Under the pieces are notes generated by a model. That model was not told the origin of the DNA. It was given only the letters and a program-made list of their open reading frames with translations, and did no database searches. This document shows positions 8,046 through 16,314 of a stretch of 64,000 nucleotides of DNA, piece after piece; the stretch's first letter is position 1, and every line of letters begins with the position of its first letter. Position numbers and translations under genes: made by a program. The stretch is from Acidithiobacillus caldus ATCC 51756. GTDB lineage: Bacteria; Pseudomonadota; Gammaproteobacteria; Acidithiobacillales; Acidithiobacillaceae. The stretch lies in the NCBI RefSeq assembly GCF_000175575.2, contig NZ_CP005986.1:255549-319548 (forward strand), in the 5' to 3' direction.

Positions 8046-9401
8046 TCAGCCAGTAAAAGCGGCGTCGACGGCGTCCTGAAAGCGCGCGCAGGGCAAGGTC
8101 GTGAATCCGGCCAGCCGCGGATGCTCGCCGCGCGGCAAAATGGCGCGGGAAAAACCCAACTTGGCCGCCTCGGCTAGGCGCGTATCCGTCGCCGCCACCG
8201 GCCGCACCTCCCCCGCCAGACCCAATTCGCCAAAGACGACGGTGCCGTCGGACAAGGACCGATTGCGAAAGCTGCCCAGCAGGGCCATGGCCACGGCAAG
8301 GTCGGCGGCGGGTTCGTCCACCCGAATCCCGCCGGCGATGTTGACGAAGACATCCTGATCGAAGAAAAAACTGCCCCCGTGGCGATGGAGAATGGCGAGG
8401 AGCAGGGAGAGGCGGTTGGGATCGAGACCAATGGCCACCCGTCGGGGGTTGGCCAGGGGACTGGGCGTGACCAGGGCCTGAACCTCCACCAAGAGGGGCC
8501 GCGTGCCCTCTTGGGTGGCCAGCACCACGCTCCCGGGCACGGGTCGCTCGTGTTGGGAAAGGAAAAGGCGGGAGGGATTGCGGACCTCCTGTAGCCCCTT
8601 TTCCTGCATCTCGAAGACCCCCAGTTCGTTGGCGGCACCGAAGCGGTTCTTGATGGCCCGGATCAGGCGGTAGGGGCTGCCGGCCTCACCCTCGAAATAG
8701 AGGACGGTGTCCACCATGTGCTCCAGCACTCTGGGACCGGCGATGGCGCCTTCCTTGGTCACGTGGCCCACGAGAAAGACACTGGCCCCCGTTGCCTTGG
8801 CGTGGCGTACCAGGCGCGCGGCGCATTCGCGCACCTGGGCGACGGATCCCGGGGCGGATTGCAGGCTATCGCTGTAGAGGGTTTGAATGGAATCCACCAG
8901 GACCACCGACGGTTTTTCGGCCTCCAGAATATCGGCGATGAGCTCCCAGCGATTCTCGGCCACCACGCGGATGGTCTCGGCCTGGACCCGCAAACGGCGC
9001 GCCCGCAGCGCGACCTGCGCGGACGATTCCTCCCCCGTGACATACAGTACCCGCTGGCTGCGGCTCAAGCCCTCGGCGATTTGCAGCATGAGGGTGGATT
9101 TGCCGATCCCCGGTTCACCACCGAGGAGGATGGCGGCACCCGCCACCAAGCCGCCACCCAGCACCCGGTCCAATTCTCCGAGCCCCGTGTGTTGGCGAGT
9201 GGTGGCATCGACGGCGATGGCGTTGAGGTATTCGGGGCTGCTGGCCACGGCATAGGCCGAGCTACCAGCGCGGACCTGGGACCGCTCTGAGCGTTGTTCG
9301 ACCAGGCTGTTCCAGGCGCCGCAGTCGGGACAGCGTCCCAGCCACTTGGGACTCGTGCCCCCGCATTCCTGGCAGACGAAAAGGGCCTTGTCGCGACTCA
9401 C
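8046..9401 (-). CDS. radA: DNA repair protein RadA
   Basis: RadA is a RecA-related helicase that drives branch migration of recombination intermediates. The 451-residue product has the N-terminal zinc finger (Cys10, 13, 24, 27), a Walker A motif GGEPGIGKST near residue 95, the diagnostic KNRFG motif in the middle, and a Lon-protease-like C-terminal domain. The length is typical. The GTG start overlaps the alr stop (GTGA), so alr and radA are translationally coupled, and radA is the last gene of the pair. Confidence 0.96.
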   Translation of the reverse strand: MSRDKALFVCQECGGTSPKWLGRCPDCGAWNSLVEQRSERSQVRAGSSAYAVASSPEYLNAIAVDATTRQHTGLGELDRVLGGGLVAGAAILLGGEPGIGKSTLMLQIAEGLSRSQRVLYVTGEESSAQVALRARRLRVQAETIRVVAENRWELIADILEAEKPSVVLVDSIQTLYSDSLQSAPGSVAQVRECAARLVRHAKATGASVFLVGHVTKEGAIAGPRVLEHMVDTVLYFEGEAGSPYRLIRAIKNRFGAANELGVFEMQEKGLQEVRNPSRLFLSQHERPVPGSVVLATQEGTRPLLVEVQALVTPSPLANPRRVAIGLDPNRLSLLLAILHRHGGSFFFDQDVFVNIAGGIRVDEPAADLAVAMALLGSFRNRSLSDGTVVFGELGLAGEVRPVAATDTRLAEAAKLGFSRAILPRGEHPRLAGFTTLPCARFQDAVDAAFTG

Positions 9402-10495
9402 GGGACGAGCACTCGCGGAACCCGGGCCTGGATACGGGTGCCCAGCTCATAGGGGATGGTGCCCAGCCGCTCGGCCAGGGACTCCAAAGGCTCGGCTCCA
9501 ACACCCATGAGGGTCACCCAGTCGCCTTCCTGGGCGTCGCTGTCTTGCAGGTCCACAAAGAGGAGATCCATGCTCACCCGCCCCAGGGTTTGGCTGCGTT
9601 GCGATCCAATCCACACCGGCGCTCCCTGCCCCAGGTGCCGATCAAAGCCATCGCCATAACCGCAGGCCACCACGCCCACCCGCTGTTCGTGGGGGGCTTG
9701 GTAAGCGGCGCCGTAGCCCAGCCATTCGCCCGGCGCGAGGCGACGGGTGGCGATGATCTGCGCCTGCCAGGAGAGCACCGGGCGAAGACCGAGGTCGCGA
9801 CCGGTCTGCCCCGGAAAAGGGGATAGTCCGTAGAGCATGAGGCCAGGACGCATCCACGGAAAGCGCGCTTCGCCCAGGGCGAGGACGGCTCCGGAGTTGG
9901 CCAGGGAGTGCTCGCCCAGGGTCCGCTCGCCCCATTGGCCGATGGCGGCGCGGAATTCACGAATTTGCCGGGTGTTGTGGGGGTCATTGGGGGTGTCGCT
10001 GCGGGCGAGATGGCTCATCAGGCCCAGGATGCGCAAAGGGCTTTGCACGGCGGCCAAGGCCTCGAACACCGGGCCCAGAGCGCTCGGGGCGAAGCCCAGG
10101 CGATGCATGCCCGAATCGAATTTGATCCAGATGGACAAGGGCCGATTCCAGCGTTGTTCTTGCAACCAGGCAAGCTGCGCGGCACGGTGGATGACCAGGA
10201 TATGGCCGCGGGCCGCGGCCAGGGGGATCTCTCCGGGCGCAAAGGGCCCGGCCAAAAGGCAGGCCGACGGCCCCAGGGCCAGGTCATAAAGCTGCTCGGC
10301 CTCCTCCATGCTGGCGACGGCAAAGCCCTCCACCCCGGCACGGGCAAGCTCCGGCGCACAGACCGCGAGGCCATGGCCATAGGCATTGGCTTTGACGGCC
10401 GCCATGAGCTTCGCCCCGGGCATCCGCGCCCGCGCCACAGCGACGTTGTGGGCCAAGGCGGAAGCGGAGATACAGGCGCGGACGGGGCGGGTCAT
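9398..10495 (-). CDS. alr: Alanine racemase
   Basis: A PLP enzyme that interconverts L- and D-alanine for peptidoglycan. The 365-residue protein has the PLP-lysine motif AVKANAYGHG (Lys35) and, in the C-terminal domain, the catalytic-tyrosine region LGYGAAYQAP. The fold is an N-terminal barrel plus a C-terminal beta domain, with normal length. The ATG start lies about 80 bases downstream of the outer-membrane-protein gene on the same strand. It shares a GTGA overlap with radA. Confidence 0.95.
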   Translation of the reverse strand: MTRPVRACISASALAHNVAVARARMPGAKLMAAVKANAYGHGLAVCAPELARAGVEGFAVASMEEAEQLYDLALGPSACLLAGPFAPGEIPLAAARGHILVIHRAAQLAWLQEQRWNRPLSIWIKFDSGMHRLGFAPSALGPVFEALAAVQSPLRILGLMSHLARSDTPNDPHNTRQIREFRAAIGQWGERTLGEHSLANSGAVLALGEARFPWMRPGLMLYGLSPFPGQTGRDLGLRPVLSWQAQIIATRRLAPGEWLGYGAAYQAPHEQRVGVVACGYGDGFDRHLGQGAPVWIGSQRSQTLGRVSMDLLFVDLQDSDAQEGDWVTLMGVGAEPLESLAERLGTIPYELGTRIQARVPRVLVP

Positions 10496-10573
10496 GTGGC
10501 CAGTTTAAGCCGACCACGGCGGAAAAGCACGGGAGACACCGCGCCGGGACTTGGCACGGTACCAACGACGGAG

Positions 10574-11458
10574 TTAAAAACGGTAGGCCAAACCCAATTC
10601 CATACCAAATAGGTTCGTGGAGGAGGGGGGTTCCCGGACCGTGCCGGGGATTTGCACTATGGGCGTTCCCTGATAATTGATGGTCTCGAGAGACGGATAC
10701 TCTTTGGTGCCGGTGTACGTGAAGTGGGTAAAATTCAGACCGCCGAAGATATGCCAGTTTCGGCTCAGAGCGTAGTCTGCACTGATTTTAATGCGTTCCT
10801 GGCCGCTAGTGCCAAACCCACCGCTGAAACCGGTGTCTGAGACGGTATATGGTCCACTGCTAGTCACCGTACCGGGGACGTCGATGCCACCACCAACGAC
10901 CGCCAAAAACTGGCCGTCTACCCCAACCACGAAACGTGGTGTCACCGCATATTGGAATAGAGCGCCGAGGCCGACGAGACCGGAGTGGTAATGTTCATCA
11001 TAGCCGCCAGGACCTTGCAGACGACGATCCCAATTCTGATAACCGCCAGCGACGTAGGGCGTCAGCATCGCGTTGGAGGAAAGGAAAAACCCCTTGCCCA
11101 GTCGGGCGATCACGCGATTTGTCGTGGCATTGTCCGTCGTGTTCAAGTGCTCTGCGGGTGTAGATCCATGGTAGGCAATGCCACCTGAGGAGTAGTAGTT
11201 TATTGCGAAGTAGAGGTTTTGAGTGAGTTTGTCGTTCATGCCACTCAGATGCACCGCAAAGCCAGGCATCCAACCGGACTCGATATCGGAGCCATAGGTG
11301 GGCGCTGGAGAGATGTGCTCCTGGTAGTTCATCAAGGTGCCGGTGGCTGCGATGCCGATCTCGTTATTGGCTGCCACAATGGGATTGTCCGATTGCGCCT
11401 GGGCCAGAGGGCTGAGACCCATGGCGGTGAGGGCCAAAGCAAGGATGCGAATCTTCAT
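10574..11458 (-). CDS. Outer-membrane beta-barrel protein
   Basis: A 294-residue exported protein of unknown function. A classic signal peptide (MKIRILALALTAMGLSPLAQA) is followed by alternating hydrophobic and polar strands rich in Gly, Tyr and Asn. It ends in LGLAYRF, and a C-terminal aromatic residue is the signal read by the Bam assembly machinery. The glycine-rich middle (GVDGQFLAVVGGG) may be a loop. The ATG at 11458 with GGAGAGAAG just before it is preferred over a more upstream start, which lacks a signal peptide. OmpW- or OmpA-like barrels are possible relatives, but I see no family-specific motif. Confidence 0.75.
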   Translation of the reverse strand: MKIRILALALTAMGLSPLAQAQSDNPIVAANNEIGIAATGTLMNYQEHISPAPTYGSDIESGWMPGFAVHLSGMNDKLTQNLYFAINYYSSGGIAYHGSTPAEHLNTTDNATTNRVIARLGKGFFLSSNAMLTPYVAGGYQNWDRRLQGPGGYDEHYHSGLVGLGALFQYAVTPRFVVGVDGQFLAVVGGGIDVPGTVTSSGPYTVSDTGFSGGFGTSGQERIKISADYALSRNWHIFGGLNFTHFTYTGTKEYPSLETINYQGTPIVQIPGTVREPPSSTNLFGMELGLAYRF

Positions 11459-11593
11459 GCTTCTCTCCATCAATGATTGGGGTGGTGGCTTCAGCATTTG
11501 CTGTAATGCTGTGCCTGCAGGTAAAAGTAGTACAAAGCCGTATTCTGTCAAGCCGAGACAATGGGGTGGGGTGCCGAGACGGTTGGACGAGGT

Positions 11594-11607
11594 GCGAGGT
11601 ACCTCGC
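11594..11607. repeat. 14-base perfect palindrome at the 3' end of dnaB
   Basis: GCGAGGTACCTCGC is fully self-complementary. Its last base is shared with the dnaB stop codon. As RNA it could form a 5-bp stem with a GUAC loop. There is no T run after it on the minus strand, so it is not a standard terminator; it might mark or protect the mRNA end. Confidence 0.6.
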
Positions 11608-12980
11608 TAAGCGTAATCCCCGGGGGGGGCGTAGTTCTCGAAGCGGGTGTACTCGCCGAAGAAACTCATGCGCACGGTGCCGATGGGGCCGTTACGTTGC
11701 TTGCCGATGATGACTTCGGCGATGCCTTTGACCTCTTCGTTGTCCTTGTTGTAGACCTCATCGCGGTAGAGGAAGAGGATGAGATCGGCGTCTTGCTCGA
11801 TGGCGCCGGACTCGCGCAGATCCGACATTTGCGGGCGCTTCTCGGTGCGGTTCTCGAGGCTGCGGTTGAGCTGGGAGAGGGCGATGACGGGTACCTGGAG
11901 CTCCTTGGCGAGCGCCTTCAGAGAGCGGCTGATTTCCGAGATTTCCGCCACCCGATTGTCGGAGCGTCCCGGCACCTGCATGAGCTGCAGATAGTCGACG
12001 ATGATGAGACGCAGATCTTGCTCGCGCTTGAGGCGGCGGGCGCGGGAGCGCAGTTCACCGGGTGTCAGGGCAGCGGAGTCGTCCGTGAACAGGGGAGCTT
12101 TACCGAGCTCGCCGATGGCCATGGCAATGCGGGGCCAGTCGTCGTTACCGAGGCTGCCGTTGCGCAGGCGGTGCTGATCCACCCGCCCACGCGAGGAAAG
12201 CGCCCGCAGCACGATCTCCTCCGTCGGCATTTCCATGCTGAATACCGCTACCGGCAGGCCCTCGGAGCAGGCCACGTGTTCGGCAATGTTCATGGCGAAG
12301 GCGGTCTTGCCCATACTGGGTCGCCCGGCCACTATGACCAACTGGCCGGGGTGCAGGCCAGAGGTTTTCTCGTCCAGATCGGCAAAGCCGGTGGGCAAAC
12401 CGGTGACGGTCTTGCGCTCGCGGGCGTTGGCCTCGATACGATCGATGACCCGGGGTAGCGCATCCTTGATGCGGGTGAAGGCTACCGCGTCCCGCTTCTG
12501 GCCCTGGGCCAGTTCAAATATCCGCCGCTCGGCCTCCTCCAGCAGGGTCTGGGCATCCCGTCCCTCGGGTCGGTAGGCCAGATCGGCAATTTCCCGCCCG
12601 GCATGGATGAGTGCGCGCAGGATGGCGCGATCGCGCACGATGCTGGCGTAGGCAGGCACGTTGGCCGCCGAAGGGGTGGCATTGGCCAATTCCACCACGT
12701 AGGCGACGCCGCCAGCCTCCGCCAGAAGCTCGTGATCCTGCAGGTACTCGGCCAAGGTGATGGCATCCAGGGGCTTCTGCTCCAGGAGCATCTGCCCGAT
12801 GCAACGATAGAGCACCTGGTGGCGTTTCTGATAGAAGTCCTCCGGGCTCAGCAGGTCGGCGATGCGATCCCAGCTTTCGGGATCGATGAGCAGGCCGCCG
12901 ATGACCGACTGCTCTGCCTCTAACGAATAGGGCAGGGCCTTGATGGCACCGCCATCCTGCAGGGCAAAGGGATAGTCCAT
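11607..12980 (-). CDS. dnaB: Replicative DNA helicase DnaB
   Basis: The hexameric helicase that unwinds DNA ahead of the replication fork. The 457-residue protein has the N-terminal primase-interacting domain (SLEAEQSVIGGLLID), a linker, then the RecA-like ATPase with Walker A GRPSMGKTAFAMN, DYLQLM, and the arginine-finger region ending in LYRDEVYN. No intein or insertion is seen. The ATG at 12980 is the start expected from the family; an open frame extends 43 codons upstream through rplI but is not DnaB-like. It is last in the rpsF-rpsR-DUF2232-rplI-dnaB run. Confidence 0.96.
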   Translation of the reverse strand: MDYPFALQDGGAIKALPYSLEAEQSVIGGLLIDPESWDRIADLLSPEDFYQKRHQVLYRCIGQMLLEQKPLDAITLAEYLQDHELLAEAGGVAYVVELANATPSAANVPAYASIVRDRAILRALIHAGREIADLAYRPEGRDAQTLLEEAERRIFELAQGQKRDAVAFTRIKDALPRVIDRIEANARERKTVTGLPTGFADLDEKTSGLHPGQLVIVAGRPSMGKTAFAMNIAEHVACSEGLPVAVFSMEMPTEEIVLRALSSRGRVDQHRLRNGSLGNDDWPRIAMAIGELGKAPLFTDDSAALTPGELRSRARRLKREQDLRLIIVDYLQLMQVPGRSDNRVAEISEISRSLKALAKELQVPVIALSQLNRSLENRTEKRPQMSDLRESGAIEQDADLILFLYRDEVYNKDNEEVKGIAEVIIGKQRNGPIGTVRMSFFGEYTRFENYAPPGDYA

Positions 12981-12981
12981 G

Positions 12982-12995
12982 CCCGGGATCCCGGG
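12982..12995. repeat. 14-base perfect palindrome over the dnaB translation-initiation region
   Basis: CCCGGGATCCCGGG fills nearly all of the gap between the rplI stop and the dnaB ATG. In the mRNA it can fold into a 5-bp all-GC stem with a GAUC loop exactly where a ribosome-binding site would be, and no separate Shine-Dalgarno sequence is visible. It may limit dnaB translation. A second palindrome of the same length lies at the other end of dnaB. Confidence 0.6.
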
Positions 12996-12996
12996 T

Positions 12997-13443
12997 TCAG
13001 GCGCGTTCCACCACCACGTGGATGTCCAGCTCGACCTCGGGGTGGAGGTGGAGGCGGGCCGTGTGCTCGCCAACGCGCTTGATGGGGCCATCGGCCAAGC
13101 GCACCTCACTGTGGCTCACCGGATGGCCCATCTCGCCCAGCAGCCGGGCGATGTCGTGGTGGCTGACGGAGCCGAAGAGGCGGCCATCTTCACCAGCCTG
13201 CAGGGCAATACGCACGGCCACATCAGCGAGGGCGGCGGCGCGCGCCTGTGCCGCCTGTAGACGTTCCTGTTCGGCCGCTTCCAGAGCGGCCTTGCGCTCG
13301 GCAAAACTCGCGAGGTTGCTGGGTGTGGCCAGGACGGCCTTACCCTGAGGGACCAGGAAGTTACGCCCGTAGCCGGGGCGTACCTCGACGACGTCACCCA
13401 GACGACCGAGCTTGTTGATACGTTCCAACAGTATGACTTTCAT
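12997..13443 (-). CDS. rplI: Large-subunit ribosomal protein bL9
   Basis: The 148-residue protein matches bL9: the N-terminal domain MKVILLERINKLGRLGDVVEVRPGYGRNFLVPQG-like opening, a long connecting helix rich in Ala, Glu and Arg, then a C-terminal rRNA-binding domain. bL9 binds 23S rRNA near the L1 stalk and helps keep the reading frame. It lies between the DUF2232 gene and dnaB, the standard order in many proteobacteria. Its stop is 16 bases before the dnaB ATG. Confidence 0.97.
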   Translation of the reverse strand: MKVILLERINKLGRLGDVVEVRPGYGRNFLVPQGKAVLATPSNLASFAERKAALEAAEQERLQAAQARAAALADVAVRIALQAGEDGRLFGSVSHHDIARLLGEMGHPVSHSEVRLADGPIKRVGEHTARLHLHPEVELDIHVVVERA

Positions 13444-13503
13444 GTGGACTTCCCTCTAAAGTTTATGCACGGAACCGGTATGAGCCCGGCCCCGATTCTC
13501 GGA

Positions 13504-14424
13504 TTACGGTCCCGGCGGGCGCAGGCGCCCATGCCAGGAAAAAAAACGGTCCAGAATACCCAGCAGCATCACCGGCAAGGCCAGCTGCGACAGGAGGATC
13601 AGGCCCAGATAGAATAGCACCAGCCCCCAAGCCGGCCAGCTGCGCAGCACAAACCACAGATGTACCAGGCTCAGGCCCTGAAGCAGGTAGAAGGCGCTCA
13701 GGAAGAGCGTCAGATTCTCTGCCCACCACAGGCCAAGTCCCGTCAGCACCAGACTGGCGGCGGTGCTGAGCAGGAACGGCCAGATCCACCAGGAAGGCAG
13801 AACCAGAGTCGAGAAAGGCCGCTGTACGCGTAGATCGCCCTGCAGCCGTTCACGCCAGCGGCTGGCGAGAACCCCGGCTACGGTCCCCATGAGCACTACC
13901 CCGAGGGATACGACTCCGGGCGTGAAGGGGACCACCAGATCGATAGCCTCTTTCTGCTGTGTGCTCAGGCGCTCCGCCAGGGGCTTCAGGAGCGTTGCCA
14001 GCTGGCTTTGCCAATATTCCGGGCCCGCGGCACCGGGTAGGACCCAGAGCGTCACGAGGAGGCTCAGTAGACCCAGGACCGCCAGTGCCCAGAGCAGGCC
14101 ACGCCAGTCTTCACGCCACAGCAGCCCTTCACCGATGAGGCGACCGGGAAGCCAGGCGAGGAGAACGAAGGCCACGGCAAAGGCCGGACTCCAGGTGACT
14201 ATGCCCACGCCGATGGTGGCTATGGCCAGTACTTCCAGGCTTTCCTTGCGCCCCGCCTGCATGGTCACCAGCGCCAATAGGGCGACGACGTTGATCAGGA
14301 GCGGCAGGGCAAGCACCGGCAGCAACCGCGCCAGCGCAAACAGGAGGACGATGGCGGCGCTGGCCTGCCAGCGACCACTGAGGAACCAGCCCAGGAAACC
14401 CGAAGACTGGTCTGCCCTGTTCAC
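13504..14424 (-). CDS. DUF2232/YybS-type integral membrane protein
   Basis: A 306-residue polytopic protein with about eight hydrophobic helices (for example IVLLFALARLLPVLALPLLINVV near the N terminus, and VLFYLGLILLSQLALPVMLLG near the end) and short loops. No catalytic motif is visible. YybS/DUF2232 proteins commonly sit between rpsR and rplI; their role is unknown, though the family fold suggests a transport or sporulation-type membrane function. Position and topology support the assignment. It starts 18 bases after rpsR. Confidence 0.8.
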   Translation of the reverse strand: MNRADQSSGFLGWFLSGRWQASAAIVLLFALARLLPVLALPLLINVVALLALVTMQAGRKESLEVLAIATIGVGIVTWSPAFAVAFVLLAWLPGRLIGEGLLWREDWRGLLWALAVLGLLSLLVTLWVLPGAAGPEYWQSQLATLLKPLAERLSTQQKEAIDLVVPFTPGVVSLGVVLMGTVAGVLASRWRERLQGDLRVQRPFSTLVLPSWWIWPFLLSTAASLVLTGLGLWWAENLTLFLSAFYLLQGLSLVHLWFVLRSWPAWGLVLFYLGLILLSQLALPVMLLGILDRFFSWHGRLRPPGP

Positions 14425-14442
14425 CTTCGCGGCAACCCGAGC

Positions 14443-14721
14443 TCAGCGCACGACGTAAGGCAGGAGCGCCAGGAAGCGGGCCCGCTTGATGGCCGTCGCT
14501 AGCTGCCGTTGGTACAGCGTGCTGGTGCCGGTGATGCGGCTGGGCACGATCTTGCCCGTTTCACCGATGAAGGCCTGTAGCGTCTTGAGATCTTTGTAAT
14601 CGATTTCCTTGACGCCCTCGGCCTTGAAGCGGCAGAACTTGCGCCGCCGGGAGAAGCCCCCGCCACCGCGGCGATCATCGCCATCCCGATCCCGGTCCCG
14701 ATCTCTTTGCTGAAATGCCAT
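14443..14721 (-). CDS. rpsR: Small-subunit ribosomal protein bS18
   Basis: bS18 pairs with bS6 on the 30S platform. The core is clear: [20 protein letters not shown], then the [28 protein letters not shown] ending that defines the family. At 92 residues it is longer than usual (about 75) because of an N-terminal tail rich in Arg, Asp and Gly with an RDRDRDRD run encoded by repeated CGGGAC/CGGGAT units. The single Cys of the usual zinc set is kept. It follows rpsF by 39 bases. Confidence 0.96.
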   Translation of the reverse strand: MAFQQRDRDRDRDGDDRRGGGGFSRRRKFCRFKAEGVKEIDYKDLKTLQAFIGETGKIVPSRITGTSTLYQRQLATAIKRARFLALLPYVVR

Positions 14722-14760
14722 GATGTGAACTCCTTGACTGATGGTGCTCCGACGGCGGCC

Positions 14761-15138
14761 TTATTCGCCAGCGGCTGTCTGCAATTCTTCCTGACTCTCG
14801 CTGCGCTCGCGTCGGTCGTTTTCGTCCCGGGCGAGGAAGGAGGGCTGGGTGATGGCCTCATCCCGTGCCAGGATCAGGTGACGCAGCACTGCGTCGCTGA
14901 AGCGGAAGGCGTCTTCCAGTTCCGCCAGGGCGGCGGCAGAGCATTCCACATTCATGAGGATGTAGTGGGCCTTGTGGGCCTTCTTGATGGGATAGGCCAG
15001 CTGGCGCCGACCCCAGTCTTCCAGGCGGTGAATGGTGCCGCCGTCGCCTTCGATCATGCCGCGATAGCGCTCGATCATCTGGGGAACCAGCTCGCTCTGG
15101 TCGGGGTGGACCAGAAAAACAATTTCATAGTGCCGCAA
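14761..15138 (-). CDS. rpsF: Small-subunit ribosomal protein bS6
   Basis: The 125-residue protein has the bS6 ferredoxin-like fold: [15 protein letters not shown] start, [28 protein letters not shown] in the middle, then an acidic and basic tail ([15 protein letters not shown]). It binds 16S rRNA with bS18. The start is TTG with AAGGAG eight to nine bases upstream; no in-frame ATG is nearby. It is first in the rpsF-rpsR-DUF2232-rplI-dnaB operon, and its leader carries a strong hairpin. Confidence 0.95.
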   Translation of the reverse strand: MRHYEIVFLVHPDQSELVPQMIERYRGMIEGDGGTIHRLEDWGRRQLAYPIKKAHKAHYILMNVECSAAALAELEDAFRFSDAVLRHLILARDEAITQPSFLARDENDRRERSESQEELQTAAGE

Positions 15139-15165
15139 AATAAAGCTCCTTACGGTTCACGGGGA

Positions 15166-15188
15166 GTCCGGACGCCGATCGTCCGAAC
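15166..15188 (-). promoter_or_regulatory. Hairpin in the rpsF 5' leader
   Basis: Nine paired bases (one G-U) enclose a 5-base AUCGG loop, about 28 bases upstream of the rpsF TTG start. Leaders of rpsF operons in many bacteria bind the bS6:bS18 complex through a hairpin with an exposed CCG and shut down translation; I cannot match the full motif by eye. It could also be the end signal of nagZ, which stops at 15277, but no T run follows. Confidence 0.4.
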
Positions 15189-15276
15189 AAGGAGACACCG
15201 GAAAAAAGGTGAGCGCGTATTCTACCTGTTGCCCCGGGAAAAACAAGCGCTTGCCCCGTGCATGGCGGGCCATGCC

Positions 15277-16314
15277 TCAGAGCTTGGCAAGGCGTGTCCG
15301 GATCGCATCCCGCGCAGCGGGGCTGAGCGGTGATGTCGCCGGGCGAGCGGAAAGGTTTTCCAGTCGCGGCGCAGGCAGGTCACCGCGATGCAGGACCGCC
15401 AGGGATTCCTCCACTGCCTGCCGGTCGTTGCAGACCAGCAGCAGTTCGGCACCCGCGCTCTGGGCCGCGTGCACGCGCTCGGCCATGCCCCCCACCACCG
15501 CCGCCCCGGCCATGACCAGGTCGTCACTGACGAGGATTCCGTGAAAGCCCAATTCCCCACGGAGGATGTCCTGCAACCAGCGGCGCGAGAAGCCTGCGGG
15601 GTTTCTGGGGTCGACGGCGGGGTAGAGGCAGTGCGCCGGCATGATGGCGGGGATGCCGGCAGCGATGAGGGTACGAAAAGGCTTCAGATCCGCTTGCAGC
15701 AGTGGCCAGGGACGGAGGTCTTCGGGCAGGCTGGTGTGCGAATCCGCCGTCACTGCGCCGTGTCCCGGAAAATGCTTGGCGACACCGGCAAGGCCCTGTT
15801 CCTGCAGGCCAGACCATAGCGCTCCTGCCAACTGCGCTACCCACTCTGGCCGGTCGCTCAGGGCCCGATCGCCAATGACCTCGGAAACTCCCCAGTCGAT
15901 ATCCACACAGGGCGTAAAATCGAGGTCGATACCCAGATCGCGCAACTCAGCGGCAAGCAGTCGACCCCAGTCGCGGGCAAGATCGATGGCGCTCTCGATC
16001 CCTTCCGCCTCGGCCAGACGTCCCAGAGCGCGCTGCGGTGGAAAGCGGGTAACGCCCTCGCGCAGGCGCTGCACCCGCCCGCCCTCCTGATCGATGCCGA
16101 TGAGCAACGGTGGCTGGCGCAAGGCCCGTATCTCCCGACAAAGCTCTGCCACCTGCAGGGCCGACAGACAGTTACGGGCGAAAAGGATGACGCCGCCGAT
16201 GGCCGGATCTTGCAGGAGCTCGCGCTCGGCAGCGTCCAGCTCGCTGCCCCCCAGGTCCACCATGAGTGGACCGCGGGGCAGGACTACCGGTTTAACTGCG
16301 GAAGGCTGGGTCAT
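15277..16314 (-). CDS. nagZ: Beta-N-acetylhexosaminidase NagZ
   Basis: A cytoplasmic glycoside hydrolase family 3 enzyme that removes GlcNAc from anhydro-muropeptides during cell-wall recycling. The 345-residue single-domain protein shows the GH3 signatures GIDQEGGRVQRL and KHFPGHGAVTADSH (catalytic His and the adjacent Asp-Ser-His loop), and the nucleophile region ILVSDDLVMAG. The ATG overlaps the end of the KimA-like transporter gene by 23 bases. It lies downstream of an L,D-transpeptidase gene, a cell-wall context. Confidence 0.93.
   Translation of the reverse strand: MTQPSAVKPVVLPRGPLMVDLGGSELDAAERELLQDPAIGGVILFARNCLSALQVAELCREIRALRQPPLLIGIDQEGGRVQRLREGVTRFPPQRALGRLAEAEGIESAIDLARDWGRLLAAELRDLGIDLDFTPCVDIDWGVSEVIGDRALSDRPEWVAQLAGALWSGLQEQGLAGVAKHFPGHGAVTADSHTSLPEDLRPWPLLQADLKPFRTLIAAGIPAIMPAHCLYPAVDPRNPAGFSRRWLQDILRGELGFHGILVSDDLVMAGAAVVGGMAERVHAAQSAGAELLLVCNDRQAVEESLAVLHRGDLPAPRLENLSARPATSPLSPAARDAIRTRLAKL

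Noticed and set aside
10496-10573. Possible terminator downstream of the outer-membrane-protein gene
   Set aside because: The near-palindrome TTGGTACCGTGCCAA has too small a loop and no T run, so it cannot be called.
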